Shown: piece after piece, positions 32,347-39,692 of the stretch
How positions within the stretch are numbered: position 1 is the first letter of the stretch
Layout of the letters: each line of letters begins with the position of its first letter
Assembly (NCBI GenBank): GCA_945828345.1
Contig: CALZRA010000007.1
Coordinates: forward strand, 1-39,692
Length of the DNA stretch: 39,692 nucleotides
Origin: an uncultured Bacteroidales bacterium
GTDB taxonomy: Bacteria > Bacteroidota > Bacteroidia > Bacteroidales > Bacteroidaceae
Reading direction: 5' to 3'
Notes under the pieces: generated by a model
The model's database searches: none
The model's input: only the letters and a program-made list of their open reading frames with translations
What the model was told of the DNA's origin: nothing
Made by a program: the position numbers and the translations under genes

Positions 32347-34333
32347 AGACCGGTATTCCTATTTTAGCGTTGTCGCCCTCAGGCATCAGCGTGTAGTAGG
32401 CCGAACCCCGCTGCGACTCAATGCCCGGCACGTTCTGGGCGTAGCCGCTGAAATAGTAGAAGTTCTTCGCCAAGTAATAATCCAGATAATGTTCCTTTAC
32501 CACCTCCTCCTGATGATTCCAGTTGGCCTCCGCGTTCAGCCGTAGCGGACGGCCGTCCTTCATGCGCTGGCGGATTTCTCCCGGATGCAGCAGCAGTCCC
32601 TCCTCGTCCGTCACATAGGCCGCCATGCTGGCATCCATCATCACCCATTTACCGAGCGTGAAGCTCCACACGACAGTCACCACCGTAGCGTCCGTGTCAT
32701 CCTTGTAATATTTCGACTGGCAGGTGATGAAGCGCGCCGGCCAGCCGAGAGCCTGATAGATTTCGGCCAACACGATGGCCAGTCCGCGTGCATTCATGCC
32801 GTCGCGTCCGGCCTTGCGGCAGCCTTCCACCAGATCAATGGCCGAGAGGCGTGTCGAAGGCAGGAAATCCCCCCGGTGCCGTATGCGGCCGTGCAGCCAG
32901 AACATCACGTTCTTCAACCTCTCGGTTTCGCTGCCCGCCCCGGCGATATAGTCGGTCTGGAAATAGTCGCGTATGCGCTGAAGCACGCTGTCATCGGCTG
33001 CGGGACAGGTCATGCGCTGTGGCGGTTCGCTGCGGCGGTATAGGCTGCCCGTGTCGTAGGGCGGCGAGCGGCGGATCATCCGCTGGAAGTCGGCATTCTG
33101 CTTCAACTGCTCCTCTATCGCCGCGAAGCGGGGGTCGGACTTCAATGGGATAAAGACGGCACGGGCGGCAATATGCTCCAGGAAGGGATAGCCCTTATCG
33201 GCCAACTTCTGCAACAGCTGGAACGCCTCGTCCTTCATGCCGCGCTCCGCGAAAATGGCCGCCATCTGGTGGAGAAATGCGTTTTGCCCGACATGTACCC
33301 ATTGGGAGGTAAGCTTCACCTCATCCAACCGGTCTACGGCACGGGCGGCACGCCGCAGCAGCGATTCGTCGATGTGCTGCCCCGCAGGTGTCGGGGGCAG
33401 GAAGTCAGCATTGTTCGAACCCATCACGGCTCCCGTCACCTTGCACTGCTTCACCTGCGGACAGTTCTCCACGCTGCCATAGTAGGTTTCGAAAGCAAAG
33501 CCGGAAAAGAGTACCTCTGAAAGCTGCGGACAGTCAGAAGCGATGGGCGGACCGCCCGTCGTGAGCACCACGCCGCTGAACTCGATGCGGCGCAGGCGGG
33601 GACATGCATGGCAGAACCAGCCGTCAGCGTGCAGGAGTGCGCCGTCGATGACGATTTCCTCCAATCCCGTGACCTCCTCAAAGCCATGATAGGGCAGGTA
33701 TTCCACATCGTGCAAGCGGAGCGTACGCAGGCTGCCGCAGTCGCGGAAGCAGTTCTGACCCAGTTCCACCAAGTGTTGCGGCATCGCCACCTCTTCGAGC
33801 CGTTCGCAATGGTTGAACGCCCAGTCCATGACGACACTCTCTTCCGGAATGCGGATGCGGCGCAGGGCGGAATGCTCAAAGGCTCCCGTGCCGAGGGTGT
33901 CCATGCGCCCGGGCAGGATGACCTCCTCTATCTGACATTGGCGAAAGACAAAGGGCGGGAGCGTGAGAGGTCCACCCGACACTAACTGTGGCCCGTCCTT
34001 GTCCATGTAAGCCTCACCGCCAGGGGCAAAGGTAGCACGGCTCAGGTCGAGCGAGCGCAAGCGGCCTGCCGTGGGCTGCTGGTTGTAGTCGCTGCCTGCC
34101 ATTTCGCGCAGGAAACGAAGGTCCGTACCGTTGAGCGCACCTTCCACGCTGAGTGCAGTCAGCCGGTACTTCTGCTCCCCACCGATGAGCGTGGGGAGCG
34201 TGCCGGGAGTCTGGACGCAGTAGTGCACTGGCGCATCCTGTGCATACAGCACGCCTGCCCCTGCCAGCCGACAGATGCCGGCGGCAAGGAACAGGACGAT
34301 ACGGAAATAAAGGGAAGGATAAGGGATTTGCAT
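32312..34333 (-). CDS. BspA-type LRR protein with degenerate transglutaminase-like domain
   Basis: About 673 residues from ATG 34333 (the frame is open to 34396). A signal peptide (ending near LYAQ) is followed by BspA-type leucine-rich repeats (about residues 70-290), then a helical TPR-like segment, then a transglutaminase-like domain. In that domain the catalytic Cys and His positions hold Ala515 (in MNARGLAIVL, codon 32789-32791) and Thr550 (codon 32684-32686), while Asp567 is kept. The paralogue at 37145-39220 has Cys, His and Asp at the same positions with the same spacing, so this copy looks like a pseudoenzyme. Positions 33606-33939 are identical to 38460-38793 in the paralogue. Expected exported. 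Confidence 0.85.
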   Translation of the reverse strand: MQIPYPSLYFRIVLFLAAGICRLAGAGVLYAQDAPVHYCVQTPGTLPTLIGGEQKYRLTALSVEGALNGTDLRFLREMAGSDYNQQPTAGRLRSLDLSRATFAPGGEAYMDKDGPQLVSGGPLTLPPFVFRQCQIEEVILPGRMDTLGTGAFEHSALRRIRIPEESVVMDWAFNHCERLEEVAMPQHLVELGQNCFRDCGSLRTLRLHDVEYLPYHGFEEVTGLEEIVIDGALLHADGWFCHACPRLRRIEFSGVVLTTGGPPIASDCPQLSEVLFSGFAFETYYGSVENCPQVKQCKVTGAVMGSNNADFLPPTPAGQHIDESLLRRAARAVDRLDEVKLTSQWVHVGQNAFLHQMAAIFAERGMKDEAFQLLQKLADKGYPFLEHIAARAVFIPLKSDPRFAAIEEQLKQNADFQRMIRRSPPYDTGSLYRRSEPPQRMTCPAADDSVLQRIRDYFQTDYIAGAGSETERLKNVMFWLHGRIRHRGDFLPSTRLSAIDLVEGCRKAGRDGMNARGLAIVLAEIYQALGWPARFITCQSKYYKDDTDATVVTVVWSFTLGKWVMMDASMAAYVTDEEGLLLHPGEIRQRMKDGRPLRLNAEANWNHQEEVVKEHYLDYYLAKNFYYFSGYAQNVPGIESQRGSAYYTLMPEGDNAKIGIPVYDDAWFWQKPF

Positions 34334-34460
34334 ATCGTATATGATTCTTTTTGAAAGGCTGGTGTCGGGGTGGTAAAGATAATACATCTTCGGCAAACAG
34401 ACACGATGCCATAGAGGTTGCTTTCTTAGGTTATGAAATATTAGGTTATGAGGTTCTCTC

Positions 34461-34639
34461 TTGGGTTATGAGAGATAAGGTTATGAGGGTAATGTTTTAG
34501 TTTAAAGTTGATAGTTTAAAGCTTATAAGAATAGTCACTGAACGACTGATGACTGCGCTTCATAGTAACCTTATAAACTCTAAACTCTTCAACTTTAAAC
34601 TAAAACATTAACCTCATAACCTTATTCCTTATAGCCCAA
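34461..34639. repeat. Long inverted repeat between OMP gene and LRR gene
   Basis: The arm starting TTGGGTTATGAGAGATAAGG (34461-about 34520) pairs with 34579-34639 over about 60 bp with a few mismatches, including TTTTAGTTTAAAGTTGA. The motif family is shared with 31011-31118 and the edges of 1871-2341. Lies between genes on the same strand (34396 region and 34670), so it may terminate or stabilise RNA. Confidence 0.75.
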
Positions 34640-34669
34640 AAGGAAGAACCACATAGCCAATGGAAGCCC

Positions 34670-37030
34670 TTATTCACCGTACCTCTGTTGCGTTTCCACT
34701 TCCTTCACGTTAACCTGCCGCTTGCTGCGGAAGTGGTAGCCCAGGCGCAGGCCGAATTCGAACTGCGGATTGCGGCTCTTGTAGGTCAGCCGATAACCCG
34801 AAGCCGTACGGGTGTCGGTGCGTGCGGGGGTGGCATAGTTCAGGTCAGCCGAGACGGTGAAATTTCCTTTGATATTGATGAAGTAGTTGAGGTTGATGCG
34901 CTCCACATGGCGGTGCGTGCTGTTATACTCCCTGTGGGTAGGCGTACACGACACACCCAGTGTGAAGCTCCAGGGACGTTGGAAGGCTGTGGTAGCCCGC
35001 AGGCCGAAGTAGGACGATGCCGCCCAACCGTTGTAGTTGATGCCGCTCACCTCCTGCTTCTCGCGGCGCAGCTTGGCCTGTACATCGGCAGACAGCCAGA
35101 TGCTGCTCGCCACGAGCGACCTGTAAGTGCCCATCAACGCAAAGGCCCATTCGCCCGAGATGTTGCGCGGTTGCACATAGTACACATTCTCCAGCGAAGG
35201 GTCGGCAAAGGTCTGGTATACCATGTCGTCCTCCGTCTTCTGTACCTCGCCCGTCAGGCTCAGCTTCCCTTGCAGGTGCATGAGCTGCATCCTCAGGTTG
35301 TGTTCGACCTTGGCCTTGAGGTTGGGGTTGCCCATGGTGTAATGGTTGGCATCGCTCCACACCTTCTTCTGCGAGATGGCCACATAGGGCACGTTGCCCA
35401 GCTCGCGGTAGTAGGCCAGCTCGAAGGAGTTCTCTTGTGTGCCGTCGAGCACGAACTTCAGGCTGGCGCGCGGATTGAAGGCCCACTGCGTGTAGTGCGT
35501 GGTGTCGATGACGGTGCGGTAGCGTGAGTCGAGCGTACGCACATTGAAGCCGGCCGAGTAGTACGTGCGGCGGTGCGACCCCAGCAGATAGGCGGCCGAA
35601 TAGTGGGTGAGCACTTGGGTGGTGCTCGGCTCTATCTGCGTGCCGAGCGCAGGGGCTTCGCCCTGTTCCAACCAGAGGGGACGGTAGGAATTGTCAACCC
35701 ACTGGATGGCATCGCTCAGACGCAGGGTCAGGGCCTTTGACAACGGCAGGTGCAGGCGCATGGTGTTCTTCACCATGTCGTTGGCGAAGCGGTAGCGGAA
35801 GGCCGTGTGGCCCGTGTCGGCGCGGGCCACCGTGCCGCTGTAGGCATCGTGGTGCGTCGTCTCCCGCGAGGTCAGGTAGTCGAAGGCCATGTCGAAGCGG
35901 CTGTTCCGCTTGCCCCATTCCGTGTAGAAGGTGGCCGTCAGCTGGTGTTGCGGGTTGCGCCGGCTGAGCGTGTAGCGGTCGTAGGTGTCTCTGGGCGAGT
36001 TGTCGATGCGGTAGCCGGGCTTCGAGTAGTCGTAAATGAAGTTGTAACCCAAGCCCACATTGGTCTTGCGATTAAACTCGTAGACCGTCGAGAGCTGGTG
36101 GTTCAGGCGGTGGTTTTGCCGCTGTTCGCGGGTCCGATTCTCTTCCATCAGGGCGAGAGACGGATGTTCCTGGGTGTCGGTGCTCTTGTTCACACTGCCG
36201 TCATAGTTGTACAGAGCCACGTTCTTGACGTTCCATTTCCCGTCGTTCGACTTCCACCAGAAGAATTCATGGAAGCGTTCCTTCCCCTTGTCGCCGCTTT
36301 GTGCAAGGGGCAGGTTGTAGTCATTGATGAAACTTCCGTAGTAGCCTCCCCGTTCCAGTTTGCCCAGTTTGATGCGCAAGGTGGCCGAGCGGTCTTTATC
36401 GGTGATTTCGCCGCCCTCCCAAAAGTCCACTTCTGCCGTTTGGAGCATGTCGGCAGTGATGGCCAGCAGTTCATCGATGCTGATAATGCGCTGGCCGTTG
36501 ACATATATCTCCGTGAAGGGCCTTCCGTTGATGGTCAGTCCGTATTCTCCCTTCCCGTCCCGCATCACGCCGGGAAGCAGGGCCAGCACGTCGAAGGCCT
36601 CATGTTGGCCCAGATTCTTCTTGAAGCGGCTCATGTCGTAGGTGTAGCCGGAGGGGGTGGGAGTGAAATAGCGTGCGCGCACCTCTGCCTCGCCCAGTTG
36701 CTGCTCGTTGGGCATGATGGCGATCTCCTTGGGGAACTGTGTCAGGTCAACGTCCAATACGACGCTTTTATATCCCAACAGCGAGGGCACCACCCCCAGC
36801 GTCGCATACCTTTCCTTGTGGTTTCCCAAGTGCAGGACGAACTTGCCGTGCTTGTCGGCCATGGTCTTCGCGATATAATAGGTACTTGCCGTGTCAACCA
36901 GGTTGATGACTGCAAAGGCTGCAGCCGTGCTGTCATCAGGGCAGACCACGCGGCCCCGAATCACTTGCGCCCGAAGTGAGGCAGCTGTGAAGCACAGCAG
37001 AAGGAGAAGGGTTGGTAAGTGTTTGGGCAT
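34670..37030 (-). CDS. Large outer-membrane beta-barrel protein with carboxypeptidase-like N-terminal domain
   Basis: A 786-residue protein. Signal peptide MPKHLPTLLLLLCFTAASLR is followed by a carboxypeptidase-regulatory-like beta domain (VIRGRVVCPDDSTAAAFAVINL). A plug-like region (LALLPGVMRDGKGEYGLTINGRPFTEIYVNG) leads into a long barrel with alternating aromatic strands. It resembles the TonB-receptor-like outer membrane protein beta-barrel family of Bacteroidetes. The substrate is unknown. No SusD-type partner is next to it; instead two LRR-transglutaminase paralogues flank it, suggesting they work with it at the surface. Confidence 0.82.
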   Translation of the reverse strand: MPKHLPTLLLLLCFTAASLRAQVIRGRVVCPDDSTAAAFAVINLVDTASTYYIAKTMADKHGKFVLHLGNHKERYATLGVVPSLLGYKSVVLDVDLTQFPKEIAIMPNEQQLGEAEVRARYFTPTPSGYTYDMSRFKKNLGQHEAFDVLALLPGVMRDGKGEYGLTINGRPFTEIYVNGQRIISIDELLAITADMLQTAEVDFWEGGEITDKDRSATLRIKLGKLERGGYYGSFINDYNLPLAQSGDKGKERFHEFFWWKSNDGKWNVKNVALYNYDGSVNKSTDTQEHPSLALMEENRTREQRQNHRLNHQLSTVYEFNRKTNVGLGYNFIYDYSKPGYRIDNSPRDTYDRYTLSRRNPQHQLTATFYTEWGKRNSRFDMAFDYLTSRETTHHDAYSGTVARADTGHTAFRYRFANDMVKNTMRLHLPLSKALTLRLSDAIQWVDNSYRPLWLEQGEAPALGTQIEPSTTQVLTHYSAAYLLGSHRRTYYSAGFNVRTLDSRYRTVIDTTHYTQWAFNPRASLKFVLDGTQENSFELAYYRELGNVPYVAISQKKVWSDANHYTMGNPNLKAKVEHNLRMQLMHLQGKLSLTGEVQKTEDDMVYQTFADPSLENVYYVQPRNISGEWAFALMGTYRSLVASSIWLSADVQAKLRREKQEVSGINYNGWAASSYFGLRATTAFQRPWSFTLGVSCTPTHREYNSTHRHVERINLNYFINIKGNFTVSADLNYATPARTDTRTASGYRLTYKSRNPQFEFGLRLGYHFRSKRQVNVKEVETQQRYGE

Positions 37031-37144
37031 GATAGAGATGTGTTGTTGGGTTTTTCTTCTGGATATGATATAATTCCTTTAGGGTTTCTGGGAAGACGAC
37101 AAACTGTAGACTCTTCCACTATACACTTTTTCTACCACCAAGTT

Positions 37145-39220
37145 TCATTCCGTCGGAGCTTGCCAGAACCACGCTTCGTCAGACAGCGCGGGCTGGTTCG
37201 GGGCTTCGCTGTCTTCGGGGGCAAGGGTGTAGTAGTCGTTGGGATTCGTGTCGGGAGCCTCCACACCGAAGCGGTTGTGCAGGTATGCACTGAGGTAGTA
37301 GAGGTTCTTGGCCATGTAGTTCTCCAAATAACCCTCCTTGGTCTGCCGGCTCTGGTGGTTCCAGTTGGCATCCTCGTTGAGCACCAACGGCCTGCCGTCG
37401 ATGAGCCGCTGCCTTACCTCACCGGGATGCAGCAGCAGTCCGTGCTCATCGGTCACAAAGGCAGCAAACGAGGGGTCCATCCATACCCATTTACTCAGCT
37501 CACGGCTCCATACCATGGTGATGACGTGACAGTCGGGGTCTGTGCGGTATCGCCGGGGCTGGCAGGTAAGTGCCCGCGCCGGCCACCCCATGGCCAGATA
37601 CATCTCAGAGAGCACAAGGGCCAGTCCGCGGCAGTTGAGTCCGCGCCCCTGGGCCTTGCAGGCCTTGTGGAGGTCTATGGCATTGCGCGGAGTCCGGCTG
37701 GGAAATCCGCCCGATCCGTCGTGTGGTATCTCGTCGTGCAGCCAGTACATGATGCGCTTCATCTGCGAAATCTCATCGCCACAGCCCGCTATGCTGTCGA
37801 GACGGAAATACTCGCGCACACGCCGCAGGTCGGGGTCGGAAGGCGGGGCATAGGTGAAGGACGGGGCTTCGCGGAGAGGCTCGGCGGCATAGGCCGGAGC
37901 TTGGCGCAGGATGTTCAGGTAGTCGTTGTCCCGCTTCCACGTTTCCTCCATCTGTCCGAGCAGCCGCTGGAAGCCGGCATGGCCGTGCAGGAGGCTGAGG
38001 TCGCTGTCCTTCCGGGCATGACGGTAGTTGGCATAGCCCTGCTCCACAGCCTTTCCGAGCACAGCCAGGGCCTCCTCCTTCAATCCCTTCTGGGCTAGGA
38101 TGCAGGCCAGGTCGTAGGCTATACTGCCGCCGGAGAGCAGTTCGCTGACCCATTCGTTCTTCAGGTGGGACGGTTCGAGATAACGGCCCGTTGCTTGCAG
38201 CAAGTCCCGCGCACGGCCAGAGGAGATGTGGTCGATCGTGTGGCGGTAAGGAATGAAATCCTCATTGCTGCTCTCCATCACATAACCCGTCACACGACAC
38301 CGCTCCATGAGCGGACAGTCCTCGACAGAGCCGAAACCCATGGGGAGGCAGATGCCCGAGAAGAGGATTTCGCGGAGCTGCGGACAATGGGAGGCGATGG
38401 GCTGGCCTCCTGTGGTAAGCACTACGCCGCTGAACTCCATGCGGCGCAGCCGGGGACAGGCATGGCAGAACCAGCCGTCAGCGTGCAGGAGTGCGCCGTC
38501 GATGACGATTTCCTCCAATCCCGTGACCTCCTCAAAGCCATGATAGGGCAGGTATTCCACATCGTGCAAGCGGAGCGTACGCAGGCTGCCGCAGTCGCGG
38601 AAGCAGTTCTGACCCAGTTCCACCAAGTGTTGCGGCATCGCCACCTCTTCGAGCCGTTCGCAATGGTTGAACGCCCAGTCCATGACGACACTCTCTTCCG
38701 GAATGCGGATGCGGCGCAGGGCGGAATGCTCAAAGGCTCCCGTGCCGAGGGTGTCCATGCGCCCGGGCAGGATGACCTCCTCTATCTGACATTCGCGGAA
38801 GACAAAAGGCGGGAGCGTGAGAGGACCGCCCTGTACCTGCTGCGGCCCGTCCTTGTCGATGTAGGCTTCACCGCCAAGGGCAAAGGTGGCACGGCTCAGG
38901 TCGAGTCTGCGCAGGCGGCCCGCCGTGGGCTGCCTGTGGTAGTCGCTGCCAGCCATTTCGCGCAGGAAGCGGAGGTCCGTGCCGTTGAGCCGACCTTCGA
39001 TGCGCAGGTTCGTCACCTTGTATTTCTGCTGCTCTCCGATGAGCACAGGGAGCATGCCGGGAGTCGGCACAGTGACACTGCGCTTCTTGGCTGCCATATC
39101 TGCCGGACAGAAAAGGAGGAGAAGAAGGAGAAGTTTAGCGAAGCCCGCTGCGCAGGGCCGGAGACCCGCGCGCTTTTGCGCGGCACGGGCATAAGAATCA
39201 GAATGCTTGTGTATCATCAT
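37145..39220 (-). CDS. BspA-type LRR protein with intact transglutaminase-like domain
   Basis: About 691 residues. A basic N-region and hydrophobic stretch (KLLLLLLLFCPAD) look like an export signal, with an unclear cleavage site. LRR repeats cover about residues 80-300, a TPR-like helical segment follows, then a transglutaminase-like domain with Cys530 (LNCRGLALVL, codon 37631-37633), His565 (CHVITMVW, codon 37526-37528) and Asp582 (WVWMDPS), the expected triad. First gene of the cluster; the downstream barrel gene begins after 114 bp. Positions 38460-38793 are identical to the paralogue. Function unknown; a surface crosslinking, deamidating or proteolytic role is possible. Confidence 0.87.
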   Translation of the reverse strand: MMIHKHSDSYARAAQKRAGLRPCAAGFAKLLLLLLLFCPADMAAKKRSVTVPTPGMLPVLIGEQQKYKVTNLRIEGRLNGTDLRFLREMAGSDYHRQPTAGRLRRLDLSRATFALGGEAYIDKDGPQQVQGGPLTLPPFVFRECQIEEVILPGRMDTLGTGAFEHSALRRIRIPEESVVMDWAFNHCERLEEVAMPQHLVELGQNCFRDCGSLRTLRLHDVEYLPYHGFEEVTGLEEIVIDGALLHADGWFCHACPRLRRMEFSGVVLTTGGQPIASHCPQLREILFSGICLPMGFGSVEDCPLMERCRVTGYVMESSNEDFIPYRHTIDHISSGRARDLLQATGRYLEPSHLKNEWVSELLSGGSIAYDLACILAQKGLKEEALAVLGKAVEQGYANYRHARKDSDLSLLHGHAGFQRLLGQMEETWKRDNDYLNILRQAPAYAAEPLREAPSFTYAPPSDPDLRRVREYFRLDSIAGCGDEISQMKRIMYWLHDEIPHDGSGGFPSRTPRNAIDLHKACKAQGRGLNCRGLALVLSEMYLAMGWPARALTCQPRRYRTDPDCHVITMVWSRELSKWVWMDPSFAAFVTDEHGLLLHPGEVRQRLIDGRPLVLNEDANWNHQSRQTKEGYLENYMAKNLYYLSAYLHNRFGVEAPDTNPNDYYTLAPEDSEAPNQPALSDEAWFWQAPTE

Positions 39221-39330
39221 TGGGTTATGTTAAAGAGAGGTATACTGGCAAAGGTGCCGCCTCACTATAGATACACTTGGGCACGGCAAACGTTACAGGC
39301 ATAAAGCAAGAAACATTACTCTGCCGAAGG

Positions 39331-39376
39331 AGTAGTACTGACATGCCAGTAGAAGTAGTACTAACACTCCAGTTTC
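39331..39376. repeat. Two direct repeats of 23 bp upstream of the LRR cluster
   Basis: AGTAGTACTGACATGCCAGT (39331) is followed by AGTAGTACTAACACTCCAGT (39354), 23 bp apart and each with the palindrome AGTACT. They lie about 110 bp upstream of the cluster start at 39220. The remainder of 39221-39560 shows no gene. Confidence 0.55.
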
Positions 39377-39560
39377 AGATAACTGCTACTGAAAAGAGAC
39401 TGGCTGCTTGGCCGACCCCAACTATTCACGCTAATTTGAGATGCTGACGGCTGGCTGTTATCAAGCTAAATTGAGGCGAAGGTGCACCGGAAGGGCATGT
39501 CAAAAACTGCCTAAACTTATCCAATTGGATTCGCAAGAAACGACTTCTTTAAGTGGATTC

Positions 39561-39651
39561 TATACGTATTTTTCATGCCGTAAAAACCCTTCAACCCTTC
39601 AGCCAACCCTTCATTGTCGTTGATTCTCAATGGGGCACAAGCTGAAGGGTT
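39561..39651 (+). repeat. Dispersed CCTTCAACCCTTC repeat, copy 2
   Basis: TATACG at 39561, then CCCTTCAACCCTTCAGCCAA, and a TTGATTCTC downstream, the same blocks as the minus-strand copy at 20-85. AACCCTTCAGC (39593-39603) pairs with GCTGAAGGGTT (39641-39651), so a hairpin is possible. More CCCTTCAG units follow to the window end. Confidence 0.55.
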
Positions 39652-39692
39652 GGGGATTCAAACCCTTCAGACCCTTCAGGCCTGACTTAGAA

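Noticed and set aside
35750..36979. Long open frame antisense to the outer-membrane barrel gene
   Set aside because: Composition is typical of a shadow frame; the opposite strand has a signal peptide and barrel features.

Overview
This window looks like a chromosomal segment of a high-GC member of the Bacteroidales, most likely Prevotellaceae or a close relative (genus not resolved). The evidence is: Bacteroidetes-type -7 promoter boxes (TAnnTTTGC) before many genes; the fused murF-alr gene; the gene order nusB-yajC-ybbR-coaE; a C10 (streptopain-like) protease with the long C-terminal domains typical of Prevotella; a type-A-like T9SS sorting tail on the S8 protease; BspA-type LRR proteins; and dense dispersed palindromic repeats. 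No rRNA, tRNA, CRISPR array, IS transposase or prophage gene was seen.

Layout, 0-13 kb. A minus-strand housekeeping operon nusB-yajC-ybbR-coaE (3649 down to 202) is followed by a plus-strand AAA-ATPase/PD-(D/E)XK gene of a family common in Bacteroidetes (4240-5844). Then come minus-strand udk, an orphan LytTR response regulator, a PpiD/SurA-type folding factor, and coaX-OMP-lptC.

Layout, 13-21.5 kb. Minus-strand murF-alr and a GSCFA protein are followed by a thiamin thiazole operon thiS-thiG-thiH-thiF under a TPP riboswitch, and a DNA alkylation repeat protein. thiC and thiE are not present.

Layout, 21.5-31 kb. The plus strand carries mostly exported-protease genes: a C10 protease, a 59-residue peptide, a DPP III-like M49 metallopeptidase, an AraC-type regulator, an L-cysteine desulfidase-family protein and an S8 protease with a T9SS-like tail.

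Layout, 31-39.7 kb. A minus-strand cluster reads: LRR-transglutaminase protein, large outer-membrane beta-barrel, second LRR-transglutaminase paralogue, ECF sigma factor, single-pass anti-sigma-like protein. The two LRR proteins share a 334-bp tract with no differences, although the rest has diverged. One keeps the Cys-His-Asp triad; the other has Ala and Thr in place of Cys and His. This enzyme/pseudoenzyme pair with an embedded sigma switch is the best candidate for an undescribed system.

The other notable theme is non-coding. Hairpin cassettes recur in front of nusB, coaX, the GSCFA gene and thiS. Both their inner and outer stems covary between copies, and one outer arm is itself the -7 promoter box of the downstream gene. 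Separately, three intergenic regions carry 21-22 bp direct-repeat arrays (3-4 copies) just upstream of promoters, which looks like operator architecture.
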